DNA from: Prevotella sp. 10(H)
GTDB taxonomy: Bacteria > Bacteroidota > Bacteroidia > Bacteroidales > Dysgonomonadaceae
DNA: 64,000 bases
Direction: 5' to 3'
Assembly: GCF_000711235.1 (NCBI RefSeq)
Contig: NZ_JOMI01000001.1
Span: 124,001 to 188,000, forward strand
Shown: piece after piece, positions 9,581-19,523 of the stretch
Numbering within the stretch: the first letter of the stretch is position 1
Layout of the letters: each line of letters begins with the position of its first letter
Program-made: the position numbers and the translations under genes
The notes under the pieces: generated by a model
Seen by the model: only the letters and a program-made list of their open reading frames with translations
Databases searched by the model: none
What the model was told of the DNA's origin: nothing

Positions 9581-12169
9581 ATGGCAGAAACAGAGGACAG
9601 AATTATTAAGATTAACATCGAAGATGAGATGAAGTCGGCCTACATTGACTACTCAATGTCGGTTATCGTATCGAGAGCATTACCCGATGTAAGGGATGGT
9701 TTTAAACCGGTTCACCGCCGCATCCTTTTTGGTATGAGCGAACTGGGTAATACATCTAACAAGCCGCATAAGAAATCGGCCAGAATTGTCGGGGAAGTAT
9801 TAGGTAAGTATCACCCTCACGGTGATTCATCGGTATATTTTGCCATGGTTCGTATGGCTCAGGAATGGAGCATGCGTTACTTACTGGTCGACGGTCAGGG
9901 TAATATGGGTAGTGTAGACGGTGATATGCCGGCAGCTATGCGTTATACCGAAGCCCGGCTAAGCCGTCTGGCAGAAGAAATGCTTAAAGATATCGATAAA
10001 GAAACGGTTGATTTCCAGCTTAACTTCGACGATACGTTAAAAGAGCCGACTGTTCTCCCTACACGTATTCCGAATCTCCTTATCAACGGAGCATCCGGTA
10101 TTGCTGTAGGTATGGCCACCAATATGGCTCCTCATAATATGACGGAGGCTATCAATGCAACTATTGCATATATTGAGAATAGAGATATAGATACAGAAGG
10201 ATTGATGCATCATATTAAAGCTCCGGACTTTCCGTCAGGCGGCTTTATATACGGCTATCAGGGTGTAAGAGATGCTTTCGAAACTGGTCGTGGACGTGTT
10301 GTGATGCGTGGCCGTGCCGAAATAGAAATGGAAGGCAATCATGAAAAGATTGTAATTACAGAGATTCCATATCTGGTAAACAAAGCAGAACTGATAAAAC
10401 ACATAGCCGACCTTGTAGGTGAAAAACGTCTGGAAGGTATAAGCAATGTTAATGACGAATCAGACCGTCAGGGTATGCGTATCGTTGTGGATATCAAGCG
10501 CGATGCCAATGCGAATGTGGTTCTGAACAAGCTATATAAACTGACCGCATTACAATCCTCTTTCAGTGTAAACAATATCGCTCTTGTAAAAGGACGGCCT
10601 AAGACACTGACTCTAAGGGATATGATTGTTTATTTCGTAGAGCACAGAATAGATGTAGTTACACGCAGAACTATTTATGAATTACGTAAGGCTGAAGAAC
10701 GGGCCCATATTCTTGAAGGACTGATTATTGCTTCCGACAATATCGATGAAGTAATTGCTATCATCAGGGCTTCAAAATCACCGCAGGAAGCGATTGACAA
10801 TCTGATAGAAAGATTTAAACTAACCGAAATACAGGCCCGTGCAATCGTAGAAATGCGTCTGCGCCAGCTGACTGGACTGGAACAAGACAAATTGCATAAG
10901 GAATATGAAGAAATTCAGAAACTTATCGCTTATTTGAATGAAATCCTGACTAATGAAGAACTTCGGATGAAGGTTATCACTGACGAACTGATCGAAGTAA
11001 GGGATAAATACGGTGACGAAAGACGTACCGAAATTGTTTATGCTTCTGAAGAACTCAATCCGGAAGATTTCTATGCCAATGATGAAATGATTATTACCAT
11101 TTCTCACCTTGGATATATCAAACGTACCCCTCTTACCGAATTCAGGGCGCAAAACAGAGGTGGAGTAGGAGCTAAAGGCTCCGAGACACGCGATACGGAC
11201 TTTATCGAGCACATATACCCGGCATCTATGCACAATTATATGTTGCTTTTCACTCAGAAAGGTAAATGCTATTGGTTGCGCGTATTCGATATTCCGGAGG
11301 GTACCAAAAATTCGAAAGGACGAGCTATACAAAACCTTTTAAATATCGATTCCGATGATAAAGTAACTGCTTTTGTACGTGTAAGAGGATTTGGCGACAC
11401 AGATTTTATCAATACGCATTATCTTGTATTCTGTACCAAACAAGGTGTAATTAAGAAAACCAAGCTCGAAGCATATTCCCGTCCGCGTCAGAATGGAGTA
11501 AATGCTATCACCATTCGTGAAGACGATAAGGTTATAGAAGTGCTCATGACAGACGGTGAAAGTGAAATACTGTTAGCTAACCGTAACGGCCGTGCTATTC
11601 GCTTCAACGAAAAGGATGTCCGCGAAATGGGACGTACGGCAACAGGAGTTCGTGGTATGCGCATAGACGAAGATGGGCAGGATGAAGTGATCGGAATGCT
11701 GGCAATGTCGAAAGAAGCGCAGGCTAATGAAACAATCATGGTCGTATCTGAACAAGGTTATGGTAAGCGTACCAATCTGAATGAAAAAGATGAAGAAGGT
11801 AATGACATACTTGATGAAAACGGCGAAGCTTTACCGGTTTACCGTATAACCAGTCGTGGCGGTAAAGGTGTTAAAACACTGAACATTACAGAGAAAACAG
11901 GTAAATTGGTTTCGATAAATAGTGTTACAGATGACAACGATTTAATGATTATTAACAAATCTGGTATCACTATTCGTCTAAAAGTTTCAGATATTCGCAC
12001 TATGGGACGAGCTACCCAAGGTGTTAGACTCATCAATTTAGGTAAAAGGAATGATGAAATAGCTTCTATATGTAAAGTTGAATCGTCTGTGGAAGCTGAT
12101 GAAAACGAAGAAGTTGACAATCCTGAAGCTGAAATGGATAATACAAACAATACAAATATAAACGAATAA
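9581..12169 (+). CDS. gyrA: DNA gyrase subunit A
   Basis: 862 aa. GyrA cleaves and rejoins DNA to introduce negative supercoils with GyrB. The breakage-reunion domain carries the catalytic tyrosine in [10 protein letters not shown] (Tyr122, same number as in E. coli). The quinolone-resistance region reads G81-D82-S83-S84-V85-Y86-F87; Ser83 is the susceptible-type residue, while Phe replaces the acidic residue at 87, as I recall from Bacteroides GyrA. The C-terminal beta-pinwheel contains the GyrA box S-R-G-G-K-G (758-763), which distinguishes it from ParC, and an acidic tail. A weak promoter candidate (TTTC, 19 bases, TATCTTAG at 9492-9499) lies upstream. The TPR gene follows after 23 bases. 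Confidence 0.97.
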   Translation: MAETEDRIIKINIEDEMKSAYIDYSMSVIVSRALPDVRDGFKPVHRRILFGMSELGNTSNKPHKKSARIVGEVLGKYHPHGDSSVYFAMVRMAQEWSMRYLLVDGQGNMGSVDGDMPAAMRYTEARLSRLAEEMLKDIDKETVDFQLNFDDTLKEPTVLPTRIPNLLINGASGIAVGMATNMAPHNMTEAINATIAYIENRDIDTEGLMHHIKAPDFPSGGFIYGYQGVRDAFETGRGRVVMRGRAEIEMEGNHEKIVITEIPYLVNKAELIKHIADLVGEKRLEGISNVNDESDRQGMRIVVDIKRDANANVVLNKLYKLTALQSSFSVNNIALVKGRPKTLTLRDMIVYFVEHRIDVVTRRTIYELRKAEERAHILEGLIIASDNIDEVIAIIRASKSPQEAIDNLIERFKLTEIQARAIVEMRLRQLTGLEQDKLHKEYEEIQKLIAYLNEILTNEELRMKVITDELIEVRDKYGDERRTEIVYASEELNPEDFYANDEMIITISHLGYIKRTPLTEFRAQNRGGVGAKGSETRDTDFIEHIYPASMHNYMLLFTQKGKCYWLRVFDIPEGTKNSKGRAIQNLLNIDSDDKVTAFVRVRGFGDTDFINTHYLVFCTKQGVIKKTKLEAYSRPRQNGVNAITIREDDKVIEVLMTDGESEILLANRNGRAIRFNEKDVREMGRTATGVRGMRIDEDGQDEVIGMLAMSKEAQANETIMVVSEQGYGKRTNLNEKDEEGNDILDENGEALPVYRITSRGGKGVKTLNITEKTGKLVSINSVTDDNDLMIINKSGITIRLKVSDIRTMGRATQGVRLINLGKRNDEIASICKVESSVEADENEEVDNPEAEMDNTNNTNINE

Positions 12170-12192
12170 AATAATTTTAAATAGGTGAATTT

Positions 12193-13476
12193 ATGAAACG
12201 TATCTTATTAGTAACATCATTATGTTTGTTGGCTAGCTTTTCATTTGCCCAGAAAAAAGCAGTGAAAGATGCTAAATCGGCAATGAAAGGTAACATAGGA
12301 GAAGCAAGAGAACTTATCAAACCGGCTCTGACTAATCCGGAAACATCTAATGATCCGGAAACATGGAAAATTGCCGGGGATATCGAATTCAAAGCATTTG
12401 ATGACGAACGTACGTTGGAAATGCAAAAGGAGATAACCGGTAAAGGAGGGAATGAAGAAGCCATGTATATAGGTTTGTATAATATGTATGATCCATATAT
12501 CAAAGCTGATGAATTAGGACAAATGCCTAATGAAAAAGGACAGGTAAAAAATAAATTCAGAAAAGACATTGTTAAAAACATGAGAGACGGCCACAGATTC
12601 TATATCAATGGCGGTGTTTATTACAATGATAAAAAAGATTTCAAGAGAGCTGCCGACTTCTTCGAAAGATATTGGGAATTGCCAACTCTAGCTATGTTTG
12701 ATGAAACTAAAGCAGACTTCAATATGCAGGACAGTACTTATCAGACAATTAAATATTATGCTGTAATCAGTGCAATCCAGTCTCAGGATCATCCGCGTTC
12801 TGTAAAACTATTGAAAAAACTTATAGCTGAGCCTTATGTACCGAATGGCACATACAAAGAAAGTGATGTATATGAGTTGCTTACAAGCGAATATCAGCAG
12901 ATGGACGATAGTGTTGCCTATGTAAACGCATTGCTTGAAGGTGCTCGTAAATTCCCTGCTAATAAATACTTTACACCGAATCTTATTAATGAATATATCA
13001 GAGGCGGTAAGACAAAAGAAGCTATCGAATATCTCGATCAGGCTATTGCAAACGATCCTACAAACACATGCGACCTGATGAGTGTAAAAGCTTCATTATA
13101 TTCTGAACAAAAAGATTATGCACAGGCAGAACCTGCTTATCAACAGGCTTTAAGTGCTGATGCTAATTGCGAAAGGGCACTTGAAGGACTTGGAGTACTT
13201 TACGTGCTTCAGGCTCAGGATATGAAAGAAAAAGCAGGGCAGTCTACAAACAGAAAAGAACAGGCTGATATGGATAAGCAAACTACAGATTTGTATAATA
13301 AAGCATTACCATATCTTGAAAAATATCGTGATATCCTGAAAGGCAGGAATGCAGATAGTCTGGATATGAAGCCTGCGTTGATGAAACTTCAAAATGTATA
13401 TTATAATCTAAGTCTTTTGAATGTAGATAAATCTAAAGAATTAGAAGCGATAGATAAAGAATTGAATAGCCTGTAA
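12193..13476 (+). CDS. Secreted tetratricopeptide-repeat protein
   Basis: 427 aa with a clear signal peptide (MKRILLVTSLCLLASFSFAQ). The mature part is alpha-helical with TPR-like units, best seen between residues 275 and 350 ('TKEAIEYLDQAIANDPTN', 'DYAQAEPAYQQALSADANC'). TPR proteins of this kind act as periplasmic or outer-membrane-associated protein interaction scaffolds; no specific partner can be read. It begins 23 bases after gyrA and is probably cotranscribed with it, a neighbourhood I recall as common in Bacteroidales. The unit ends at a terminator. Confidence 0.85.
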   Translation: MKRILLVTSLCLLASFSFAQKKAVKDAKSAMKGNIGEARELIKPALTNPETSNDPETWKIAGDIEFKAFDDERTLEMQKEITGKGGNEEAMYIGLYNMYDPYIKADELGQMPNEKGQVKNKFRKDIVKNMRDGHRFYINGGVYYNDKKDFKRAADFFERYWELPTLAMFDETKADFNMQDSTYQTIKYYAVISAIQSQDHPRSVKLLKKLIAEPYVPNGTYKESDVYELLTSEYQQMDDSVAYVNALLEGARKFPANKYFTPNLINEYIRGGKTKEAIEYLDQAIANDPTNTCDLMSVKASLYSEQKDYAQAEPAYQQALSADANCERALEGLGVLYVLQAQDMKEKAGQSTNRKEQADMDKQTTDLYNKALPYLEKYRDILKGRNADSLDMKPALMKLQNVYYNLSLLNVDKSKELEAIDKELNSL

Positions 13477-13495
13477 TAAAAAAGCAGTTTATACT

Positions 13496-13527
13496 AAAAA
13501 GGGTGTCCTTGTAGGATACCCTTTTTT
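13496..13527 (+). terminator. Intrinsic terminator after gyrA-TPR unit
   Basis: 9-bp stem (gggtgtcct with aggataccc, one G-U pair) with A5 before and T6 after, tight loop. Confidence 0.85.
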
Positions 13528-13749
13528 AATAGCAAAAATCCGTATATACAGATAAGCCTAAAATTTGTACTGATTTTTTTCGCACAAAATCTCTTTGTTT
13601 TTTGTTATATTTACAACGGGAAATTATTGTATAACTAATAAATAAAACAAATTCATATAAAAGTTACATAATTACTATTATGTTTAATTGCTAACTCTCA
13701 TTTGTCCCCTTTCTTGCAATTTTACTTTTTATGATATGTAAATAACATA

Positions 13750-14853
13750 ATGGATCACATTGAGAACGACGACCAGTTTCAGGGATTACGAGTAAATAAA
13801 GGAATATCAGAGCAACCTACAGTTAATCCTTATTTAAATAATTTCAAGAGATTTAAGCGTAAAGAGTATTCTGTTTCTGAATACGTTGAAGGCATACTGA
13901 AAGGAAATATAACTATTTTGGGACAGGCTGTAACGCTTATCGAAAGCGCAAAATACGAACATCAGGCTATAGCACAGGAAGTTATAGAAAAATGTCTGCC
14001 TTATACCGGAAAGTCAGTACGCGTGGGTATCACCGGTGTGCCGGGTGCCGGAAAAAGTACCTCTATAGATTCATTCGGAATGCACATTCTGAAGGGAAAT
14101 GAAACGTCCAAAGTGGCTGTTTTAGCTATAGACCCTTCGAGTGAACTGACCAAAGGAAGTATATTAGGTGATAAGACGCGTATGGAGCGGCTTTCTATAG
14201 AAAAAAGGGCATTTATCCGCCCCTCCCCTTCCGCAGGATCTCTCGGTGGGGTGGCACGTAAAACCAGAGAAACTATCATCCTTTGCGAAGCTGCAGGTTT
14301 CGACAAGATAATAGTTGAAACGGTGGGCGTAGGCCAGTCAGAAACTGCTGTACATTCTATGGTTGACTTCTTTTTATTGATACAATTGGCCGGAACCGGA
14401 GATGAACTACAGGGAATCAAGCGTGGAATTATGGAAATGGCCGATGGTATTATAATAAATAAGGCTGACGGAAATAACATTGAAAAAGCACGTCTGGCTC
14501 AATCCCATTTTAAAAATGCATTGCACCTGTTTCCTTTACCTGACTCAGGTTGGGCACCTAAAGTACTCACATACTCAGGATATTATGAATTGGGTATAGA
14601 TGAAGTATGGAATATGATAAACGAATATATCGATTTCGTCAAAAAGAATGGGTATTTCGACTATCGGCGTAATTCTCAATCCAGATTCTGGATGTATGAA
14701 ACTATAAATGAAAGGTTAAAAAACAATTTTTATAATGATCCTGTTGTGCAAAAAGAACTAAAAATTTGCGAAGAACAAGTGTTAAATTCACAAATGAGTT
14801 CTTTTGCTGCTGCAAATAAGGTACTGGATATATACTTTAAAGGGCATAAATAA
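13750..14853 (+). CDS. meaB: Methylmalonyl-CoA mutase-associated GTPase MeaB (ArgK family)
   Basis: 367 aa. MeaB-type G3E P-loop GTPases gate adenosylcobalamin loading of methylmalonyl-CoA mutase and protect it from inactivation; the enzyme belongs to the succinate-propionate pathway of Bacteroidales. Motifs: Walker A GVPGAGKS (96-103), 'VLAIDPSSELTKGSILGDKTRM' region typical of ArgK/MeaB, 'VETVGVGQSE' (switch/Walker B) and the NKAD guanine-specificity motif (INKADG). The mutase genes are not in this window. The 222 bases after the previous terminator (13528-13749) are AT-rich; a weak TATATTTA element occurs at 13606-13613. Confidence 0.93.
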   Translation: MDHIENDDQFQGLRVNKGISEQPTVNPYLNNFKRFKRKEYSVSEYVEGILKGNITILGQAVTLIESAKYEHQAIAQEVIEKCLPYTGKSVRVGITGVPGAGKSTSIDSFGMHILKGNETSKVAVLAIDPSSELTKGSILGDKTRMERLSIEKRAFIRPSPSAGSLGGVARKTRETIILCEAAGFDKIIVETVGVGQSETAVHSMVDFFLLIQLAGTGDELQGIKRGIMEMADGIIINKADGNNIEKARLAQSHFKNALHLFPLPDSGWAPKVLTYSGYYELGIDEVWNMINEYIDFVKKNGYFDYRRNSQSRFWMYETINERLKNNFYNDPVVQKELKICEEQVLNSQMSSFAAANKVLDIYFKGHK

Positions 14854-14919
14854 GGCCTTTTAACTAAAATGCACAAGCTATTATTCACTGTTTTAACTAA
14901 TGATTAAGACAGAAATAAT

Positions 14920-14927
14920 TATATTTG
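14920..14927 (+). promoter_or_regulatory. Bacteroidetes -7 element for the ROK kinase gene
   Basis: TATATTTG, an exact TAnnTTTG match, 51 bases before the ATG. The -33 position holds only a T-rich stretch. Confidence 0.55.
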
Positions 14928-14978
14928 TACACACATTTTGAAAATAATCTCTTTGTTGAATTAACATTAATATAAATC

Positions 14979-15941
14979 ATGGAAAAACCATATGCTATTG
15001 GAATCGATATCGGTGGAACTAACTCTGTTTTTGGGATTGTAGACAAACGCGGACACATTATCAATCAGGGATCAATTAAAACAGGTGCCTATAAAGAAAT
15101 AAACGAATATGTAGAACATCTTTCGGCCGGAGTTCAGGAGATAATCGATCAGGTAGGTGGTTCAGGAAATATAAAAGGAATCGGAGTCGGCGCTCCTAAT
15201 GGTAACTATTTTACTGGCTGTATCGAATTTGCCCCTAACCTCCCATGGAAAGGTGTAATTCCTTTGGCCCAGATGCTTACCGATAAGTTAAACATTCCTG
15301 TAGCATTGACAAACGATGCGAACGCTGCTGCAATCGGCGAAATGACTTACGGTGCTGCACGCGGAATTAAAGACTTCATTGTCATCACATTAGGAACGGG
15401 TGTAGGTAGCGGTATCGTAGTAAACGGTCAATTGGTATACGGACATGACGGCTTTGCTGGAGAATTGGGACACACAACTGCAATTCGTGAAGGACGTATG
15501 TGTGGTTGCGGCAAAAAAGGTTGCCTCGAGACATACAGTTCTGCTACCGGAGTAGCACGCACAGCAAAAGAATATCTGCAAACTAAGAAAGACCCGAGTA
15601 TCCTCAGGGAATTGAATGTTGAAGAAATAACGTCGAAAGATGTTTACGATGCTGCTGTAAAAGGCGATAAACTGGCTAAAGAAATATTTGAATATACAGG
15701 AAAAGTTTTAGGTGAATCGTTTGCCGATTTTGTTGCTTTCTCCAGTCCTGAAGCTATTATTCTTTTCGGCGGATTGACAAAAGCAGGAAAACTTATTTTC
15801 GATCCTGTACGCAAGCATATGGAAGAAAATATGCTTCCTATTTTCCGCAACAAAATTAAGCTGTTAATGTCCGAACTTAAGGAAAGTGATGCTGCCGTAC
15901 TGGGTGCCAGTGCATTAGGTTGGGAAGTAAAAGACTATTAA
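14979..15941 (+). CDS. ROK-family sugar kinase, probable glucokinase
   Basis: 320 aa. It phosphorylates a hexose, most likely glucose, with ATP in the cytoplasm. The N-terminal phosphate-binding loop is GIDIGGTNSVFG. The sugar-binding segment includes 'LTNDANAAAIGE', and 'GTGVGSGIV' is the second phosphate loop. The ROK zinc motif is Cys175-Gly-Cys177-Gly-x2-Gly-Cys182 with an upstream His in GELGH. The combination E-x-G-H with the CGCGKKGC cluster is typical of bacterial ROK glucokinases, although N-acetylhexosamine kinases share the same signature, so substrate is inferred. It is monocistronic: its own promoter element upstream and a terminator 20 bases downstream. Confidence 0.88.
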   Translation: MEKPYAIGIDIGGTNSVFGIVDKRGHIINQGSIKTGAYKEINEYVEHLSAGVQEIIDQVGGSGNIKGIGVGAPNGNYFTGCIEFAPNLPWKGVIPLAQMLTDKLNIPVALTNDANAAAIGEMTYGAARGIKDFIVITLGTGVGSGIVVNGQLVYGHDGFAGELGHTTAIREGRMCGCGKKGCLETYSSATGVARTAKEYLQTKKDPSILRELNVEEITSKDVYDAAVKGDKLAKEIFEYTGKVLGESFADFVAFSSPEAIILFGGLTKAGKLIFDPVRKHMEENMLPIFRNKIKLLMSELKESDAAVLGASALGWEVKDY

Positions 15942-15960
15942 TAAGCATAATATACATATA

Positions 15961-16003
15961 AAAACAGCCTGTAAAATAAAAAATTGCAGGCTGTTTGCTT
16001 TTA
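15961..16003 (+). terminator. Intrinsic terminator after the ROK kinase gene
   Basis: 10-bp perfect stem (15962-15971 with 15987-15996) around an A-rich loop, followed by a T-rich stretch. Confidence 0.8.
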
Positions 16004-16013
16004 TAAAGTCCGG

Positions 16014-16044
16014 TTTCATTATCTGTCCGATTTTATTAACTTTG
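16014..16044 (+). promoter_or_regulatory. Promoter of purM
   Basis: -33 element TTTC (16014-16017, one mismatch to TTTG), 19-base spacer, -7 element TAACTTTG (16037-16044), 33 bases before the ATG. Confidence 0.65.
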
Positions 16045-16077
16045 TCCTCCAAACAGAATTAACTTATCCTATAAAGA

Positions 16078-17244
16078 ATGAGCGATCAAAGATATAACCA
16101 GCGAGGCGTATCTGCATCGAAAGAAGATGTACACAATGCCATAAAAAACATCGATAAAGGTATATTTCCAAAAGCCTTTTGCAAGATTATCCCTGATATA
16201 CTGGGCGGCGATCCCGAATATTGCAATATAATGCATGCCGACGGTGCCGGAACCAAATCTTCCCTTGGTTACATATACTGGAAAGAGACAGGCGATATTT
16301 CCATATGGAAAGGCATTGCACAGGATGCTCTTATTATGAATATCGACGATTTGCTTTGTGTAGGTGCAACCGATAATATTCTGCTTTCGTCAACAATCGG
16401 GCGGAATAAAATGCTTATACCCGGCGAGGTCATTTCAGCCATTATAAACGGCACTAACGACCTCTGTGAAGAACTTTCCCGTTTGGGAGTAAATATCTAC
16501 CCTACAGGCGGCGAAACGGCCGATGTAGGTGATTTGGTGCGTACAATCATCGTAGATAGTACGGTTACTTGCCGTATGAAGCGCTCTGATGTAATATCAA
16601 ATGATAAAATACAGGGTGGCGATGTTATTGTCGGACTGTCTTCAAGTGGGCAAGCAACCTACGAAAAAGAATATAACGGCGGTATGGGCAGCAACGGACT
16701 GACATCTGCCCGCCATGATGTATTCGCAAAATATCTGGCTGCAAAATATCCGGAAAGTTATGATTCATCTATCCCGCTCGATTTGGTTTATTCGGGAAAT
16801 ATGAGACTTACTGATAAAATAGAAGACCTAAATATCGATGCCGGAAAACTGGTTCTCTCCCCTACCCGCACCTATGCACCTGTAATTAAGGATGTTCTCG
16901 AGAAATTAAGACCGAATATTCATGGCATGGTACACTGTTCGGGCGGTGCTCAGACGAAAGTCCTGCATTTTGTTGATAATGTAAAGATTACGAAAAATAA
17001 TATGTTCCCTGTTCCTCCTCTATTCAAACTAATTCAGGAACAATCGCGTACTGATTGGAAAGAGATGTACAAAGTCTTCAATATGGGACATCGCATGGAA
17101 ATATACTTATCACCGGAATATGCTCAGCAAGTGATAGATATTTCTCAGTCTTATAACATCGATGCGCAAATAGTAGGTTTTGTAGAATCTTCGGATAAAA
17201 CTGAGCTCGTTATTGAAAGCGAATTCGGTAGATTTGAATACTGA
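16078..17244 (+). CDS. purM: Phosphoribosylformylglycinamidine cyclo-ligase (AIR synthetase)
   Basis: 388 aa. PurM closes the imidazole ring of 5-aminoimidazole ribonucleotide using ATP, step five of purine synthesis. Seen motifs: 'HADGAGTKSSLGYIYWKETG' (the DGVGTK-type loop of PurM), 'DALIMNIDDLLCVGATDN', 'GGETADVGDLVRT' and 'CSGGAQTKVLHFV'. The protein is longer than the about 345-aa E. coli enzyme, and the substitutions (for example DGAGTK instead of DGVGTK) match the divergent Bacteroidetes PurM group. It stands alone between its own promoter and the next small gene. Confidence 0.9.
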   Translation: MSDQRYNQRGVSASKEDVHNAIKNIDKGIFPKAFCKIIPDILGGDPEYCNIMHADGAGTKSSLGYIYWKETGDISIWKGIAQDALIMNIDDLLCVGATDNILLSSTIGRNKMLIPGEVISAIINGTNDLCEELSRLGVNIYPTGGETADVGDLVRTIIVDSTVTCRMKRSDVISNDKIQGGDVIVGLSSSGQATYEKEYNGGMGSNGLTSARHDVFAKYLAAKYPESYDSSIPLDLVYSGNMRLTDKIEDLNIDAGKLVLSPTRTYAPVIKDVLEKLRPNIHGMVHCSGGAQTKVLHFVDNVKITKNNMFPVPPLFKLIQEQSRTDWKEMYKVFNMGHRMEIYLSPEYAQQVIDISQSYNIDAQIVGFVESSDKTELVIESEFGRFEY

Positions 17245-17313
17245 TTTTGAACTATTAGTGATTAAGCAGTTAACTTTTAACATCCATTAATAATATCGAA
17301 ATCAAATAGCGCA

Positions 17314-17321
17314 TATATTTG
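17314..17321 (+). promoter_or_regulatory. -7 element for the small Lys/Cys-rich protein gene
   Basis: TATATTTG lies 48 bases before the ATG at 17370 and overlaps the start of a longer frame (TTG at 17319), supporting the downstream start. Confidence 0.55.
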
Positions 17322-17369
17322 CAGGTAACCAAACTCAATATTCTAACTAAACAATTAAAAAAGGAAGAG

Positions 17370-17570
17370 ATGAAGAAACTTGTAATGTCAGCTATTTTAT
17401 GCATAGCTTTTGTAGCTTCGGGTAATGTAATGGCTCAGGATAGCACGCCTAAAAAAGATTGCTGTAAAGCTAAAACCGAATGCACTAAAGATAAGAAATG
17501 TACAAAAGATAAAAAGGAATGTAAAGACAAGAAAGCTTGTTGTAAGGACAAAAAGTCTGACAAAAAATAA
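17370..17570 (+). CDS. Small secreted Lys/Cys-rich protein
   Basis: 66 aa from ATG 17370, preceded by AAGGAAGA, one of the few purine-rich ribosome-binding-like sites in the window. Residues 1-24 form a signal peptide (ends VMAQ). The mature part of about 42 residues is almost only Lys, Asp, Cys, Glu and Thr, built from repeated C-x-KDKK units with seven cysteines, two of the pairs adjacent (CC). This composition suggests metal binding or a disulfide-linked structural role in the periplasm; no named family is recognised. It is followed by a bidirectional terminator. Confidence 0.75.
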   Translation: MKKLVMSAILCIAFVASGNVMAQDSTPKKDCCKAKTECTKDKKCTKDKKECKDKKACCKDKKSDKK

Positions 17571-17583
17571 TTCTAAGAATATT

Positions 17584-17625
17584 AAAAGAGGGATTTTCGA
17601 TAAGAAAATCCCCCTTCTTTTTTAT
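17584..17625. terminator. Bidirectional intrinsic terminator
   Basis: 9-bp stem (17590-17598 with 17604-17612) flanked by an A-rich left arm and a T-rich right arm, between the small plus-strand gene and minus-strand gcvT, whose stop codon it touches. Confidence 0.85.
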
Positions 17626-18716
17626 AGCTTTCTGAAAGGTGGTTTTACTATTTCTGCTTTCAGGTTTTTATCTCGTATCTTAATAAAAACAGGAGTTCCC
17701 AATGCGGCATATTCCGGTTTTACATACCCTAGTCCTACTCCAATTTTCGCAGTTGGCGACATTGTACCTGAAGTAACGACTCCAATCTTCTCATCTTTAT
17801 CATTCACTATATCATATCCATGACGAGGTATGCCTCTTTCCAACATGTGAAATCCACAAAGCTTACGGCTAACACCTTCTTGTTTTTGCTTTTCCAGAAT
17901 AGCACGGGCTGTGAAATCCCGTTCTTCAGTAAATTTGGTGATCCAACCTAAGCCTGCTTCAATCGGGGTAGTCGTATCATCCAGGTCATTCCCATACAGG
18001 CAGAAGCCCATTTCAAGACGTAAGGTATCCCTTGCGCCTAACCCTATAGGCTTGATACCGAATTCTTCTCCGGCTTCAAATAAGGCTTTCCATATTTCCA
18101 CCCCGTATTGCGGATAAAAATATATTTCGAAACCTCCTGCACCTGTATAACCTGTATTGGATATAATAACATTATCCAATCCCGACCCTTCGAGGCTGCC
18201 AATAGCAAAAGTATAGTAAGGTATCTTAGTGAGGTCTATTTTAGTAAGTTTTTGCAATGTAGCCAATGCCTTTGGTCCCTGTATAGCTAATTGAGCCATA
18301 TTATCCGATGCATTCTCCAGATCGGCCGCTTCTTTATTATTTTCGGTAAACCATTTCCAGTCTTTTTCTATATTCGATGCATTCACTACAATCAAATACT
18401 TTTCAGGTTCGTAATGATATACAATTACATCATCAACAATTCCACCCTGATTGTTTATAATAGCCGAATATTGCGCTTTTCCTATTTCAAGTGAAGCTAC
18501 ATCGTTGCTCATCATGCGTCGTAGGAAAGCTTCGGCGCGCGGGCCTTTCACCCATATTTCACCCATATGTGAAACATCGAAAACGCCTACACCCGTGCAC
18601 ACGGTCATGTGTTCGTCTATTATGCCTGAATACTCTATAGGCATGTTATAGCCTGCAAATTCATGCATCTTTGCTCCCAGAGCAATGTGAATGTCGGTAA
18701 ATGGTGTTTTTTTCAT
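17622..18716 (-). CDS. gcvT: Glycine cleavage system aminomethyltransferase (T-protein)
   Basis: 364 aa, usual length. The T-protein moves the methylene group from lipoyl-bound aminomethyl of H-protein to tetrahydrofolate and releases ammonia. Typical blocks: '[15 protein letters not shown]', '[11 protein letters not shown]', '[19 protein letters not shown]', '[11 protein letters not shown]', '[11 protein letters not shown]', '[13 protein letters not shown]' and the C-terminal '[19 protein letters not shown]' barrel. The other gcv genes (P, H, L proteins) are not in the window, so in this genome the system is dispersed. A promoter with a 55-base leader is seen; the leader shows no glycine riboswitch. 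Confidence 0.95.
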   Translation of the reverse strand: MKKTPFTDIHIALGAKMHEFAGYNMPIEYSGIIDEHMTVCTGVGVFDVSHMGEIWVKGPRAEAFLRRMMSNDVASLEIGKAQYSAIINNQGGIVDDVIVYHYEPEKYLIVVNASNIEKDWKWFTENNKEAADLENASDNMAQLAIQGPKALATLQKLTKIDLTKIPYYTFAIGSLEGSGLDNVIISNTGYTGAGGFEIYFYPQYGVEIWKALFEAGEEFGIKPIGLGARDTLRLEMGFCLYGNDLDDTTTPIEAGLGWITKFTEERDFTARAILEKQKQEGVSRKLCGFHMLERGIPRHGYDIVNDKDEKIGVVTSGTMSPTAKIGVGLGYVKPEYAALGTPVFIKIRDKNLKAEIVKPPFRKL

Positions 18717-18777
18717 TTGGTATTTATCAGTTTATTTAGATTTTTTCAATATCGTGTATCTCTGTGAGATTCGAAAT

Positions 18778-18808
18778 CAAATTTAAATTATTTTTCCCTA
18801 ATCTCAAG
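18778..18808 (-). promoter_or_regulatory. Promoter of gcvT
   Basis: Minus strand: -33 CTTG (18805-18808), 19-base spacer, -7 TAAATTTG (18778-18785). Both elements match the Bacteroidetes consensus with one mismatch in the -33. Confidence 0.6.
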
Positions 18809-18826
18809 CTTTCTTATTGTATTAAG

Positions 18827-19516
18827 TTACTCTATCGGTTTTATATTGTTTTTAAATATTTCTAAAATTTCTTCTTTATTTTCCTTATTATCCGCCAGAG
18901 CCATAATAAACAAATCGTAGCAGCCATAATTCCTGACCGACATCAGAGAATAGGATTCCTGTCCGTCTTTTTCGGATATCAGTTCCCAATAAGGCTGAGT
19001 CCAGTTTCCAACAGATAAACTATCCTTTATATTCGACTCGATAATTTTATATTCGGAGGAAATAGTTCTCCTCTGCTTTATTATTTCCAAATCGTTCTTA
19101 TCATCTTTAGTCTCAGAAAAGATAATTCCCATATGTATAAATGAAGTGGCCTTGTCGGTAGTCGGGATATCTAGCGAATCTTTATACAATGTACAAAAGA
19201 AATAAGAATTATTCTTTTTTGTCACATCCCATAGTTCTGATAAGGTTGTGGTAGATGTTCCATGGCTTTTGCTTTCGTCGGCTTCACCGATACGGACATA
19301 ATTTAATGTATAATCGTCTTTTGATTCAATTGATATATACTGGTAAAACCAGTTGTGAGGGAACTGAAATTCAAAACTTAAATCTTTGTTTTCATAAGTC
19401 CATGTTGTGCCGTCTAAAGCTCCTAACGATACAGTAGAGTCCATATCGCAATTATTCCTGTTTTTGCTACATGCCACAAAAACAGGAATAATTAATAATA
19501 AAAGATATTTTTTCAT
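18827..19516 (-). CDS. Predicted lipoprotein of unknown function
   Basis: 229 aa. The N-terminus is a lipoprotein signal peptide ending VFVAC-SK, so Cys16 is likely lipidated. The mature protein has a beta-rich pattern (for example 'NKDLSFEFQFPHNWFYQYISI' and 'YTLNYVRIGEADE'), reminiscent of small PsbP-like or DUF1795-like lipoproteins that begin with a 'P-x-W' strand, but the match is too weak to name. It is the last gene of a minus-strand trio, starting 7 bases after pepT ends, which suggests cotranscription with pepT and the phosphatase. Confidence 0.7.
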   Translation of the reverse strand: MKKYLLLLIIPVFVACSKNRNNCDMDSTVSLGALDGTTWTYENKDLSFEFQFPHNWFYQYISIESKDDYTLNYVRIGEADESKSHGTSTTTLSELWDVTKKNNSYFFCTLYKDSLDIPTTDKATSFIHMGIIFSETKDDKNDLEIIKQRRTISSEYKIIESNIKDSLSVGNWTQPYWELISEKDGQESYSLMSVRNYGCYDLFIMALADNKENKEEILEIFKNNIKPIE

Positions 19517-19523
19517 TTTTATT

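Noticed and set aside
17370-17570. Low-complexity repeats read as a CRISPR-like or satellite repeat
   Set aside because: The repeats are in-frame codons for Lys/Asp/Cys within a gene with a signal peptide, not spaced DNA repeats. No CRISPR array is seen anywhere in the window.
18717-18777. Possible glycine riboswitch in the gcvT leader
   Set aside because: The leader is only about 55 bases and has no aptamer-like structure.
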